Shown one piece after another: positions 45,078 through 53,608 of a stretch of DNA of 64,000 bases. Each line of letters opens with the position of its first letter. Positions within the stretch are counted from its first letter, which is position 1. Origin of the DNA: Gordonia sp. SID5947 (GTDB taxonomy: Bacteria > Actinomycetota > Actinomycetes > Mycobacteriales > Mycobacteriaceae). Made by a program: the position numbers and the translations under genes. The DNA lies in assembly GCF_009862785.1 (NCBI RefSeq), contig NZ_WWHU01000001.1:3596001-3660000 (forward strand), given 5' to 3'. The notes under the pieces were generated by a model. That model worked only from the letters and a program-made list of their open reading frames with translations, made no database searches and was not told where the DNA came from.

Positions 45078-45187
45078 GCCCAATATTGCGCTACTGCAAC
45101 ATTTTTCGGGTACCACCAGTGAACAGCAGTGGACCGTTGTAGACGCCAGTGGACAGGAGTCACATGAGTCACGCGCTCTGGGCGGCT

Positions 45188-45361
45188 CTACCGGAAACTG
45201 GCAGTCGGTGCGCCCATTCCTGGATCGATGGTGACCGGACCCTCCTTTGGAAGGCGCGACCGGACTCGAAGATGGCGTCGGAATAGCTGGGCCTGCTCCG
45301 GGCTGTAGCCGAAACCCATTGCATCGCAAGCTGCCGAGGCCCTGAGAGTCGGCACGATCAC
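45188..45361 (-). CDS. Possible small protein of unknown function
   Basis: A 57-codon frame from GTG 45361, beginning 'MIVPTLRASAACDAMGFGYS' and ending 'GAPTASFR'. It is in the same frame as the upstream TY-Chap-like gene, only 27 bases after that stop codon. The composition ('SPEQAQLFRRHLRVRSRL') looks protein-like, but third-position GC is lower than in neighbours and no ribosome binding site is evident. It might be a small coupled gene, an extension reached by readthrough, or a remnant of a longer gene. I do not recognise it. Confidence 0.3.
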   Translation of the reverse strand: MIVPTLRASAACDAMGFGYSPEQAQLFRRHLRVRSRLPKEGPVTIDPGMGAPTASFR

Positions 45362-45388
45362 GACGTGGGGGGCGCCCGACCGCAGCGG

Positions 45389-46579
45389 TCAGGTGGTGTG
45401 TTCGTGACCGGATTCCTCCGGATGCCCGCGGTGGGGTGTGTCGTCGAGGGCGCGCAATGCCGTCCCGAGGCATCTGATGACGTGGCGCCACTCGCGGGCC
45501 TCCTCGGCCCGGCGCTCGGCCTGGGCTGCATCGCCGACATGTCGACACGCCCGTTCGTCACCGCGGCATCGCCTCGACTGCTGGGCGCAATGACGCAGAT
45601 ACCGTCGGATGGTCGCTTCGTCGTAGCGGCACAGTGCAGCGACGGTCAATCCGTCCGCGTCGGAGTCGCCGTCGACCAGATCGAGCACCCCGTCGAGGCC
45701 GGTGGGCATCTCACCGCGGTGCACCGGCTCCGGCCGTTGACACGCCCGGCGGCAGCGGTCCTCGATCTCAGATGCGGACTCGCGGATGAATGAGTCCCAG
45801 ATCTCCAGGCCGGCAAAGAAATTGGCCGGATGATACGCCGAACACTCGACACGGTGCGACGCGTGGACGCGCCCGTCCTCGATGGACAGGCAGATCCCTG
45901 GCCATCGCCTGCCGTTGGCGGCGACGAAATCCGCTGCACCGGAACTCGTCACGTGGTCGGCGAGGATCGTGTAGCACTCGATCGAGGCGGTGTCGTGATT
46001 CGCGCGCAGCCATGACTTGACCGGATCGGTCGGCAGCGGGATCTCACCGTGGCGGTCGACGTGCACAGGCACGCCGGTGAACTCTTCCAGGGTCTCCATG
46101 ACCAGGCTCAGCAGGTGCGTCGAGTCGTGGGCGAGAGTGGCCAGTTCGATGGTGGGTTCGGCCGGCATCGACACCCCGTGCGGCGCTCGGAGGAACTCGG
46201 GATGCACCACGGCCCACACCTCACGCAGCGCTGTCACGACGATCGATGCCATCCGGTCGACCTGGCGTTTACCGGTGTCGACGACATGATCTCCGTCGCG
46301 TCCCCGCAGTTTGCGGAAGCCGAGATCCAGTAGTCGACGCACGTGGTCGGGGCGGCGATCGTCGGCGGGCAGTTGTGTGGCGTGCACACGGCAGCGGAAT
46401 CTTCGAGACGCAGTCAGGGTGAGGGTCATCAACGGTTGCCCCTCGTCGCTGCTGTCGAGCCGAATCGTCGAGATCTCCATCGCACCGCCGGGGACCAACC
46501 CGGCGAGACGATCGGCCAGGTCGATCCGGTACCGGCGCCACGCCGCATCGAGCTCGCCGTCGAAGTCGTTGAGAGTCAT
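45389..46579 (-). CDS. YbjN/T3SS-chaperone-like (TY-Chap) domain protein
   Basis: 396 residues from ATG 46579 with GAGGAG upstream. Two alpha/beta domains resembling the YbjN/CesT-like chaperone fold appear: about 1-130 ('LADRLAGLVPGGAMEIS', 'HVRRLLDLGFRKL') and about 145-290 ('PVHVDRHGEIPLPTD', 'CYTILADHVTSSGAADFV', 'NFFAGLEIWDSFIRES'). A charged, Arg/Asp/His-rich tail of about 100 residues follows. Such proteins are common in actinobacteria and are thought to bind peptides or partner proteins; no partner is evident here. Family call is moderate. Confidence 0.6.
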   Translation of the reverse strand: MTLNDFDGELDAAWRRYRIDLADRLAGLVPGGAMEISTIRLDSSDEGQPLMTLTLTASRRFRCRVHATQLPADDRRPDHVRRLLDLGFRKLRGRDGDHVVDTGKRQVDRMASIVVTALREVWAVVHPEFLRAPHGVSMPAEPTIELATLAHDSTHLLSLVMETLEEFTGVPVHVDRHGEIPLPTDPVKSWLRANHDTASIECYTILADHVTSSGAADFVAANGRRWPGICLSIEDGRVHASHRVECSAYHPANFFAGLEIWDSFIRESASEIEDRCRRACQRPEPVHRGEMPTGLDGVLDLVDGDSDADGLTVAALCRYDEATIRRYLRHCAQQSRRCRGDERACRHVGDAAQAERRAEEAREWRHVIRCLGTALRALDDTPHRGHPEESGHEHTT

Positions 46580-46711
46580 GGCGACTCCTCTCGGTCGCAT
46601 GATGGGCGCGTGATGCCTTGGGTCGGAGATGTTGTGGTGAATGTGGAGAGGCCCGATCCGCCGGGCGGCGCCGAGATCGGAGAGATCACGGTGCTGCCCG
46701 GCGGGCCGCGA

Positions 46712-47380
46712 TCAGGCAGCGGGAGGGGTGAGTACCGTATCGATCAGGTAGACGGTGGCGTTGGCGGTCTTGACCCCGCCGCACACCACGCCTGCCGAGT
46801 CGTTCACCTTCATGTCGTCACCCGAGCCGGAGACGGTGAGGCTCTTGCCTTCGACGGTCTTGTGTTCACCACCGACCTGATCGGGGGTCATCTGGCCCGG
46901 AACAACGTGGTACGTAAGGATATCCGTCAGCATCGCGGAGTCGGTCTTGAGCTTGTCGAGCGTCGCCGGTGGGAGCTTTGCGAACGCGTCATCGGTGGGG
47001 GCGAAGACGGTGTACTGTCCGTTGTTCAGTGTGTCCACCAGGTTCACATCGGGATTGAGCTGTCCGGACACCGCCTGGGTGAGGGTCTTCAGCATCGGAT
47101 TGGCAGCCGCCGCCGTGGCAACCGGTGCCATCGCCATCCCGTCGACGGAGGCCGGGCCGGTCGGATTCTGTTCCGCGTAAGCGGCGCAGCCGGATCCGAC
47201 CATCGCCGCCGGTGTGGCAGAGGCGCTTTCACTGGCCATACCGCTCATCGGTGCCATGCTCGATGCGGTCGAATCGGATGACGAGGAGCTGTCGTCCGAC
47301 GAACATCCCGCCACGAGGCCGATTGCCAGAACGGCACCCGACGCCGCCAGCACTACGCGCTGCATTCGTTTGATCGCCAT
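46712..47380 (-). CDS. Fasciclin-domain lipoprotein, MPT83/MPT70-like
   Basis: 222 residues. Lipoprotein signal with lipobox 'LVAGC' (Cys26), then a Ser/Met/Ala-rich linker (27-60), then a fasciclin (FAS1) domain: '[26 protein letters not shown]', '[15 protein letters not shown]', '[11 protein letters not shown]', '[13 protein letters not shown]'. This is the layout of mycobacterial MPT83. In mycobacteria this family is the main SigK target. A SigK-like promoter is visible upstream (47436-47462), and sigK/rskA lie in this same window. Exposed at the cell surface; probable adhesion or envelope role. Confidence 0.92.
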   Translation of the reverse strand: MAIKRMQRVVLAASGAVLAIGLVAGCSSDDSSSSSDSTASSMAPMSGMASESASATPAAMVGSGCAAYAEQNPTGPASVDGMAMAPVATAAAANPMLKTLTQAVSGQLNPDVNLVDTLNNGQYTVFAPTDDAFAKLPPATLDKLKTDSAMLTDILTYHVVPGQMTPDQVGGEHKTVEGKSLTVSGSGDDMKVNDSAGVVCGGVKTANATVYLIDTVLTPPAA

Positions 47381-47435
47381 GATCGGTCCAATCTTGTCGG
47401 TGGTGGACCCACCGCCCGGCAGGTCTCATCGAGTC

Positions 47436-47462
47436 ATTCGCTGGCGTCGTGATTCCGGATGG
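47436..47462 (-). promoter_or_regulatory. SigK-like promoter of the fasciclin lipoprotein gene
   Basis: On the minus strand CCATCC (47462-47457), a 15-base spacer and GCGAAT (47441-47436) resemble the mycobacterial SigK consensus as I remember it (CCATCC ... CCGAAT), with one mismatch. Transcription would start about 50 bases before ATG 47380. Confidence 0.5.
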
Positions 47463-47503
47463 GTGTGATCTTCGATTGCGTCGCAACTCGGCCCACGAGG
47501 CCC

Positions 47504-47551
47504 GTCCCGTGCCAGACCAGTCCCGTGCCAGACCAATCCCGTGCCAGACCA
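47504..47551 (+). repeat. Three tandem 16-bp repeats
   Basis: GTCCCGTGCCAGACCA is repeated at 47504-47519 and 47520-47535, and with one change (A for G) at 47536-47551, followed by a partial copy. It lies in the divergent region between the fasciclin and molybdoenzyme genes. Confidence 0.9.
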
Positions 47552-47632
47552 ATCCACGCGGTCCCCGCAGTCGAATAGCACTCGTCATACGACAACGGGT
47601 GCCGACTCCGCCTGTTGTGCGAGGAGGATGTC

Positions 47633-49198
47633 ATGCGCACCAGTACGGAAAGGTATGTGCGCGCGGGCATATCCGGACTCGTCGCTGTCGGGTGTGGCCT
47701 GGCGTCGGGAGAACTCGTGGCGCCGGCCGTGTCCCCGTTCGCGTCGCCATATCAAGCCGTCGCCGCGTTTCTCGTCGACCACTCACCCGCATTCGCCCGA
47801 CAGTTCGCCATCGACACCTTCGGGACAGACGACAAGTCGGCGCTGATGATCGGCATGGTGGGCGTGATCGCGCTGCTCGCCACGTCGGCCGGGGCATTGC
47901 AGACTCGTCGTCCGCCGCTCGGCCTCGTCGTGGTCGTGTTGGTCGCGGCGTTCGGCATGATCGCCGCGGCGACCCGTCCGACAGCCGACTGGTCCTACAT
48001 CGTCCCGCCGGTCGTGGCCGGCCTCGTGTCGGGCGTCGTGCTGGTGGTGCTCTGTCGCGGGTCGAACCCCCGCTCAGATGATCACGCCCTCGACGTCGGA
48101 AGTCGCGACGGGGTCGTCCCGGGAGGCGGCTGGTCCCGACGCCGGTTCACCGGTGTGGCCGGAGTGCTGGTGCTGGTCTCGGTGGCATCCGTGGTCGTGG
48201 CCCGGCAGGTGTCGCGCGCCGGCGGGGTGATGGCGGAGCGGGCGCGGGCGATGCTGCCCACGGCATCCTCGCCCGCCCCGCCGGTACCGGGCGGCGCCGA
48301 GCTGCACGTCGACGGCGTGACCCCGTTCGTCACCGGGAACGACGCGTTCTACCGTATCGACACGGCACTGCAGGTACCGCAGCTGAGTACCCGCGACTGG
48401 CGGTTGCGCATCCACGGGATGGTCGACCGGGAGGTGACGCTGTCGTGGGACGATCTGTTGTCGATGCCGACGATGGAACGCGTCATCACACTCACCTGCG
48501 TCTCCAACGAGGTCGGTGGAGATCTCGCGGGCAACGCGCGATGGCTCGGTTTCCCGATGCGGGAACTCCTCGACCGCGCCGGGGTGCGACCCGGCGCCGA
48601 CATGCTGCTGTCCACCAGCATCGACGGGTGGACGTCGGGGACGCCGCTGGCGGCGATCACGGACGGCCGTGACGCCATGCTCGCCATCGGTATGAACGGT
48701 GAGCCACTGCCGCTCGAACACGGTTACCCGGTCCGGCAGGTGATCCCCGGACTCTACGGTTTCGTCTCGGCCTGCAAGTGGGTGGTCGATTGGGAGATCA
48801 CCAGATTCGATCGTGCACAGGCGTACTGGACGAAACGGGGTTGGGGTGTGCAAGCTCCGATCAAGACCGCGTCTCGTATCGATCGTCCCGCGCCGCTGTC
48901 GAAGCAACCGGCCGGCCGGATCGTGGTGGCGGGGACCGCGTGGGCGCAGCACCGGGGCGTCCGAGGTGTGGAGGTTCGGGTCGACGACGGGCCCTGGCAG
49001 CCGGCCACCATGTCGACCGAATACTCCGTCGACACGTGGCGCCAGTGGACCTGGGACTGGGATGCGACGCCCGGACAGCACACGCTGCACTGTCGGGCGA
49101 CGGATGCGGCGGGAAGGACCCAGCCGGAGCAGCGGGTCGCCCCGATCCCCGACGGCGCCACGGGATGGCACAGCCGGGTCGTCCGGATCGAAGGGTGA
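47633..49198 (+). CDS. Membrane-anchored molybdopterin-dependent oxidoreductase, sulfite oxidase family
   Basis: 521 residues from ATG 47633, with GAGGAGG upstream. Five N-terminal membrane helices occur (about 11-33, 69-88, 96-113, 122-141, 172-190), then an extracytoplasmic sulfite-oxidase fold. 'YRIDTALQVPQLSTRDWRL' precedes the molybdenum-ligand Cys289 in 'ITLTCVSNEVGG'. 'GYPVRQVIPGLYGFVSACKWV' and the C-terminal dimerisation domain ('VEVRVDDGPWQPA', 'WRQWTWDWDA') follow. Physiological substrate unknown. A similar enzyme is common in Gordonia and mycobacteria. Divergent from the fasciclin gene. Confidence 0.92.
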   Translation: MRTSTERYVRAGISGLVAVGCGLASGELVAPAVSPFASPYQAVAAFLVDHSPAFARQFAIDTFGTDDKSALMIGMVGVIALLATSAGALQTRRPPLGLVVVVLVAAFGMIAAATRPTADWSYIVPPVVAGLVSGVVLVVLCRGSNPRSDDHALDVGSRDGVVPGGGWSRRRFTGVAGVLVLVSVASVVVARQVSRAGGVMAERARAMLPTASSPAPPVPGGAELHVDGVTPFVTGNDAFYRIDTALQVPQLSTRDWRLRIHGMVDREVTLSWDDLLSMPTMERVITLTCVSNEVGGDLAGNARWLGFPMRELLDRAGVRPGADMLLSTSIDGWTSGTPLAAITDGRDAMLAIGMNGEPLPLEHGYPVRQVIPGLYGFVSACKWVVDWEITRFDRAQAYWTKRGWGVQAPIKTASRIDRPAPLSKQPAGRIVVAGTAWAQHRGVRGVEVRVDDGPWQPATMSTEYSVDTWRQWTWDWDATPGQHTLHCRATDAAGRTQPEQRVAPIPDGATGWHSRVVRIEG

Positions 49199-50728
49199 TC
49201 AGGCCGGAGCCGGGGCCCGCCCGAACACCATCGAGTCCTCGATGTCGTCGAGATGATGATCGATGGCGTCGCGGTAGTAGTTGTGGCGAACCGCCCAGTG
49301 GCCTCGGGTCCCGGACTTGGGCAGCGCGTCGGGTGCGCGCTCCACATACCCGGCCTTGAGGTCCCACAAAGGCTTTGACCCCATCGATTCGGATCCCAGG
49401 TGCGGGTAGGCGTGTGTGTAGCCGTGAGAGTTCATGTATCGCAGGAGTTTTGCCACCGCACGTGCGGTCATGTCCGCGCGCAGGGTCCAGGAGGCGTTGG
49501 TATAGCCGACCGACCACGCGAGGTTGGGCACGTCCTCGAGCAGATGACTCTTGAAGACGAAGCGATCGTGCGGTTTGATCTCGGCCTGGTCCACGCGGAT
49601 GCGGATACCGCCGAACGCGAGCAACTGCAGACCGGTCGCGGTGACGACCATGTCGGCATCGAGATGTCGCCCCGACTTCAGGGTGACCCCGCTCGCGTCG
49701 AACCGGTCGATCTGGTCGGTGACCATCTCCACCCGGCCCGTGGTGATCTCGGCGAACAGATCCCCGTCCGGCACCATGCACATCCGCTGGTCCCAGGGGT
49801 CGTACCGGGGATTGAAATGGACGTCGACCGGATAGTTGTCGGGCAGTTCCTTCGCGACGCCCGACCGCAGGAGCTTGCGGCCGATCTTCGGGAACCGGTG
49901 CATGCCGTGCACCATGGCTGCCGTCTGTGCGGCATAACGTGCGCGGATGACCTGGTGTGCGGCCTTGGCGGGCAAGAGCTTCCGGATCAACGGGTTCATC
50001 CGTTGTTGCTGTGACATCGACGCGATATACGACGGAGACCGCTGCAACATGGTGACGTGTTCGGCGTCCCGCGCCAATGACGGGATGAGGCTCACCGCTG
50101 TGGCGCCGCTGCCGATCACGACGATCCGTTTGCCCGAATGATCCAGATCCTCCGGCCAGTGTTGAGGATGCACGACAGTGCCGGCGAAGTCGTCGAGCCC
50201 GGCGAACCGTGGTCGATAGGGGTCGTCGTAGTCGTAGTACCCGGTGGCGAAGTACACGAACCGGCATCGGTAGATCTGCTCCGCGCCGCTCGCCGCCGTA
50301 GCGTCGGTCGCCTCATCGTTCACTGTGGTGGAGATGGTCCAGGTGTCGGTGCTCGAGTCCCAGTCGGCGGACCGGACATGCTGCCCGAACCGGATGTGCT
50401 CGGCTATCCCGTGCTTGGCCGCCGTCGCGGTGACGTACTCACGGATGTCGGCGCCCTGGGCCAGGGCTTCCGGTCGACGCCACGGCTCGAACGGGAAGCT
50501 GAGGGTGAAGATGTCGCTGTCCGAGCGAATCCCGGGATAGCGGAACAAGTCCCAGGTGCCACCGATCTGCTCGCGCCGCTCCAGGATCAGGTATCGGGTG
50601 CTCGGGTCCGACTCCGCCAACCGATAGGCGGCATCGATGCCGGACAGCCCGGCGCCGATGATGATGACGTCGTGGAGTTCGGTGCGCTGGGCGCCGGATC
50701 CATCGTTGGTTGTGTCGAGCTCGTTCAC
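49199..50728 (-). CDS. Flavin-containing monooxygenase, EthA-like Baeyer-Villiger type
   Basis: 509 residues from GTG 50728 (GAGGAGG upstream). The FAD motif is 'VIIIGAGLSGIDAAYRL' (about 21-37), the Baeyer-Villiger fingerprint F-x-G-x3-H-x3-W is 'FAGTVVHPQHW', and the NADPH motif is 'VVIGSGATAVSLIPSL'. 'GGTWDLFRYPGIRSDSD' and 'YNPWDQR'-like 'YDPWDQRMCMVPDGDLF' closely follow mycobacterial EthA, which oxidises ketones and activates thioamide drugs. It lies 40 bp after the HpnE-like gene on the same strand. A TetR gene sits at the divergent end of this pair, as EthR does beside EthA. Confidence 0.9.
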   Translation of the reverse strand: MNELDTTNDGSGAQRTELHDVIIIGAGLSGIDAAYRLAESDPSTRYLILERREQIGGTWDLFRYPGIRSDSDIFTLSFPFEPWRRPEALAQGADIREYVTATAAKHGIAEHIRFGQHVRSADWDSSTDTWTISTTVNDEATDATAASGAEQIYRCRFVYFATGYYDYDDPYRPRFAGLDDFAGTVVHPQHWPEDLDHSGKRIVVIGSGATAVSLIPSLARDAEHVTMLQRSPSYIASMSQQQRMNPLIRKLLPAKAAHQVIRARYAAQTAAMVHGMHRFPKIGRKLLRSGVAKELPDNYPVDVHFNPRYDPWDQRMCMVPDGDLFAEITTGRVEMVTDQIDRFDASGVTLKSGRHLDADMVVTATGLQLLAFGGIRIRVDQAEIKPHDRFVFKSHLLEDVPNLAWSVGYTNASWTLRADMTARAVAKLLRYMNSHGYTHAYPHLGSESMGSKPLWDLKAGYVERAPDALPKSGTRGHWAVRHNYYRDAIDHHLDDIEDSMVFGRAPAPA

Positions 50729-50768
50729 CGGGACCTCCTCGTCGAGTTCCGCACACACGGCGGAACAA

Positions 50769-52193
50769 TCACGGACCGTGTCGATCACGAACGTGGGCAA
50801 GCACGTTCGTGACCGCCCGTTGCGCGCTGTCGGCTGCGGCCTCCATCGTCGACGGCAGGCCGGTGTCAGTCCAGTCGCCGGCGAGGAACAGTCCGCCGAC
50901 GGGGGTCCGTTGAGGTAACCGTAGTTCTTCGAAGCCCGGTTGTGCGGAGAATGTGGCTTGCGGCTGGTGGATGACATGTGTGCGCAAGACGTCGGCGTCG
51001 GCGAACGCCGGGTAGTGCTTGCGCAGCGAGCCGAGCGCCACGTCGACGAACTCGTCGTGCGGTAGGTGCAACACGTCCCGTGACGCACTGACGGCGAGGG
51101 CGTAGACGTGGTCGGTCCGTCCCTGCATCTGCCCGACGTCGAACACCCACTCGATCGCACAATCCCGGAGATTCTCGGCCAGGCGGAGGTTTCCCAAAGG
51201 GCGATCGAGCCAGATGTACACCGAGGAGATGGGCGCAGCCTCGATCTCGTGAACCGGGCTGAAATGCTCGAAGGCGCCGAGCGTCCCTCGGTGGAGCAAG
51301 GTGCTCAGCGCCCACGGCGGCACGGCGAGCACCAGTGCGGACGCCGGCAGGATTCGGCCGTCGGCGAGCTGGACTCCCGTGGCGTCGCCGTCGTCGGTGA
51401 GTTCGACGTCGACAACCGCGGTACCGGTGATGATGGTGGCGTCGCGATCCAGCAGGTACTCGACGGCAGGTGCGACGAAGAGGTCGTAGAGCGGGACTCG
51501 CGGCCAGATCGCGTCCATGCTGCGGGGGTTGCCGTCGAGGGCGCGCTGCAGACCGACATGAAGCGTCTGGACGAAGCTGTACGCCGACACCCGATCGGGC
51601 GTCTCGTTGAGCAGACCGATCACGAGCTGATCGAGTTGCAGCTTCCGCAGGGAGCGTGGCGCGCCGATCTGGCGGAACCAGGCAGCGGTCGTCAGATGAT
51701 CGAGGCCGGGAGGCGGCGATGCGGCGGCACGGGCGATCCGGGTCAGGGCGAGCAGGGCGGCGGGTCGGTCGAGGGTCGGTATCGGGAGACGTGCCATCCA
51801 CAACGCGCCGAGAGCCCGGCGCAGTGGCAGGGGCAGCCACGACGGTCCGCCGTCGAAACCGAGGAGGCGGTCGGGGCCGGTCCGGATCGCGAACGGGGGC
51901 GCATCCCAGAGCAACTCGTCGCGCGTACCCACCGTGTCCACGTAGGCCAACAGCGCATCGTAGAAGCCGGCGAAGAGATGTGGTCCGTTGTCGACGAGCT
52001 CGTCGCCGCCCGGCAGCTCGAACGACATGGTGCGGCCGCCGAGTCGTCCGCGCTTCTCGACCAGGGTCACCGGCACGCCGTCGCGCGCGAGCCACACCGC
52101 GGTGGCGAGTCCGGCCAGCCCACCTCCGACGACGATCACCGGGTCGAAGAGTCCGGAATCGACTCTGCGCGTGGTGTGCTGTGTTGCTGTCAT
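50769..52193 (-). CDS. HpnE/phytoene-desaturase-like FAD-dependent oxidoreductase
   Basis: 474 residues from ATG 52193. The dinucleotide motif 'PVIVVGGGLAGLATAVWLARDG' is at about 18-39, with 'KRGRLGGRTMSFE' and a C-terminal FAD-contact motif 'GLFLAGDWTDTGLPSTMEAAADSA'. The overall pattern is that of hydroxysqualene dehydroxylase (HpnE) and related amine-oxidase/phytoene-desaturase proteins. No squalene or hopanoid genes are adjacent, so the substrate may be another isoprenoid. Divergent from the TetR gene, whose operator lies 55-72 bp upstream of this ATG. Confidence 0.85.
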   Translation of the reverse strand: MTATQHTTRRVDSGLFDPVIVVGGGLAGLATAVWLARDGVPVTLVEKRGRLGGRTMSFELPGGDELVDNGPHLFAGFYDALLAYVDTVGTRDELLWDAPPFAIRTGPDRLLGFDGGPSWLPLPLRRALGALWMARLPIPTLDRPAALLALTRIARAAASPPPGLDHLTTAAWFRQIGAPRSLRKLQLDQLVIGLLNETPDRVSAYSFVQTLHVGLQRALDGNPRSMDAIWPRVPLYDLFVAPAVEYLLDRDATIITGTAVVDVELTDDGDATGVQLADGRILPASALVLAVPPWALSTLLHRGTLGAFEHFSPVHEIEAAPISSVYIWLDRPLGNLRLAENLRDCAIEWVFDVGQMQGRTDHVYALAVSASRDVLHLPHDEFVDVALGSLRKHYPAFADADVLRTHVIHQPQATFSAQPGFEELRLPQRTPVGGLFLAGDWTDTGLPSTMEAAADSAQRAVTNVLAHVRDRHGP

Positions 52194-52247
52194 GCGGCCC
52201 CGACCCCTGCAGGAAAGCGATTGGACTGCCACCGCGTCGACATGAAA

Positions 52248-52265
52248 TGCGACATCGGTGTTGCA
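52248..52265. promoter_or_regulatory. TetR-type operator between divergent genes
   Basis: TGCGACATCGGTGTTGCA is an inverted repeat (six of seven arm positions; the arms extend to ATGC/GCAT). It is placed 14 bases before GTG 52280 and 54 bases upstream of ATG 52193, suiting control of both genes by the TetR protein. Confidence 0.6.
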
Positions 52266-52279
52266 TGTACGCTAGGCCG

Positions 52280-52855
52280 GTGACTGTCGCTGCGCAAGTA
52301 CGAGCGGATGTCGAACGGAATCGCTCGGCCATCGTCGCTGCGGCGATTGCGCTGCTCGGCCAGTCCCCGAACGCGTCGATGCAGCAGATCGCGGAGACGG
52401 CCGGCGTCAACCGCGCGACCCTCTACCGCCACTTCACGAACCGAGAGCAGCTACACGCCGCGTTGCACGAGGCGGTGCTTGCCGATACGGCGGCGTTGTC
52501 GGCGCAGTTGCCGACCGAGGGGCCGGTCGTTCCCGCCCTGCGCGCCTACCTCGACGAGGCCGTCACCATCGGTGAGCGCTACCGATTCATCCTGATGTAC
52601 CGCCGTACCGATCCGGGGCTCTTCGACGCGGAGGCGAAGGCGACCGCGCCGGTGGTCCGGGCGATCCGGCGCGCACAGCAGCAGGGGGAGATCGACCGGC
52701 GGCTCGACCCGGTGTTCGCCGCCGGACAGCTCGCGATGCTGGTGATCGGTGCGATCGGGCTGGTGCAACGCGGCGCGATGACGCTCGATGACGCACGCGC
52801 GCAGGCGCAGGTCACCTTCGGCAACGCCATCGTGCCGCGTCAGGCCGCCGGCTAG
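52280..52855 (+). CDS. TetR-family transcriptional regulator
   Basis: 191 residues from GTG 52280. An ATG at 52265 would overlap the likely operator and is disfavoured. The DNA-binding domain (about 10-55) contains 'SAIVAAAIALLGQSPNASMQQIAETAGVNRATLYRHFTNREQL'-type motifs. The ligand-binding domain holds 'YRFILMYRRTDPGLF' and 'GQLAMLVIGAIGLVQRG'. Divergent from the HpnE-like/EthA-like operon, which it probably represses. Convergent with the DinB gene, overlapping by 4 bp. Confidence 0.92.
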   Translation: MTVAAQVRADVERNRSAIVAAAIALLGQSPNASMQQIAETAGVNRATLYRHFTNREQLHAALHEAVLADTAALSAQLPTEGPVVPALRAYLDEAVTIGERYRFILMYRRTDPGLFDAEAKATAPVVRAIRRAQQQGEIDRRLDPVFAAGQLAMLVIGAIGLVQRGAMTLDDARAQAQVTFGNAIVPRQAAG

Positions 52856-53406
52856 GAGAACTCAGGACCGGTGTAGATGGCGGCCATCGTCGTCTGACCG
52901 TCGAGGGCCTCGCGGATGATGTCGGCGTGGCCGGAGTGGTGGGCGGTCTCACGGAGCTTGTGCAGCATCATCTTCCGGATCGTCCACCATTCACGCTCCG
53001 GCTGCCACGGGGCGGTCATCTGGGGGATCAGTTCGTCGAGGCTGCCGACCTCCGCGACATACTCGTCGAGTTCGGCGGCCGCGCGATCGTACTCGTCGAG
53101 CCAGCCCGCGAGCGTCTCGTCGTCGGTGAGATCGTAGGCGTCGCCGGCCTTCGTCATGTCGAATTCGGCGGTCTCATCGCGCTCCCGCAACTCCTCGAGC
53201 GTGCTCTGCTCGCCCATCGCCAGGTGTTTGACGAGCCCGCCCAGGGTCAGCTCGCTCACGGTGGTCCGCTTGCGTGCCTGCTCCTCGGTGATGCCCCGCA
53301 CGGTCACCTTGAACAGGGCCCGCTGATCGGCGAGCAGGGTCAGCAGATCCTCTTTCTCACCGGTGACGGTGAACGGCAATGCGACGGGGGTGTAGGTGCC
53401 GGCCAT
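52852..53406 (-). CDS. DinB-fold (DUF664-type) protein
   Basis: 184 residues. It has the four-helix DinB pattern, with a first metal-type His in 'GGLVKHLAMGEQ' and a second pair in 'LRETAHHSGHADIIREAL'. In actinobacteria this fold includes mycothiol- or bacillithiol-dependent transferases and maleylpyruvate isomerase relatives. 'WWTIRKMMLHKLRETAHHSGH' is typical of the DUF664 group. The substrate cannot be told. Stands alone. Confidence 0.85.
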   Translation of the reverse strand: MAGTYTPVALPFTVTGEKEDLLTLLADQRALFKVTVRGITEEQARKRTTVSELTLGGLVKHLAMGEQSTLEELRERDETAEFDMTKAGDAYDLTDDETLAGWLDEYDRAAAELDEYVAEVGSLDELIPQMTAPWQPEREWWTIRKMMLHKLRETAHHSGHADIIREALDGQTTMAAIYTGPEFS

Positions 53407-53474
53407 GATGTTGCCTCTCGGTAGCGGTTGCGTTCTGTGGTGCTGAGGGCAACATTATGGGGGATTGCGGACAG

Positions 53475-53496
53475 GTTCGGTCCTCGTTGACCGAAC
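53475..53496. terminator. Perfect stem-loop downstream of the acyl-CoA synthetase gene
   Basis: GTTCGGTC (53475-53482), a 6-base loop and GACCGAAC (53489-53496) form a perfect 8-bp stem 110 bases past the synthetase stop and 69 bases before the DinB start. It could be a terminator or an operator; function not decided by sequence. Confidence 0.4.
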
Positions 53497-53608
53497 GGGG
53501 CGATGATCTCGTTACGCACCCTTCGCTGCGCTCGGGAGCTACCCGATCGGCGAGTTGGGGTCGCGAAAAGGGTGGCGCGATTCGCCGGTCGACGTATCGA
53601 GACCTCGC

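Noticed and set aside
50866..52410. 514-codon minus-strand open frame over the HpnE-like gene
   Set aside because: Arg/Pro-rich composition without domains; it is a high-GC shadow of the real gene at 50769-52193.
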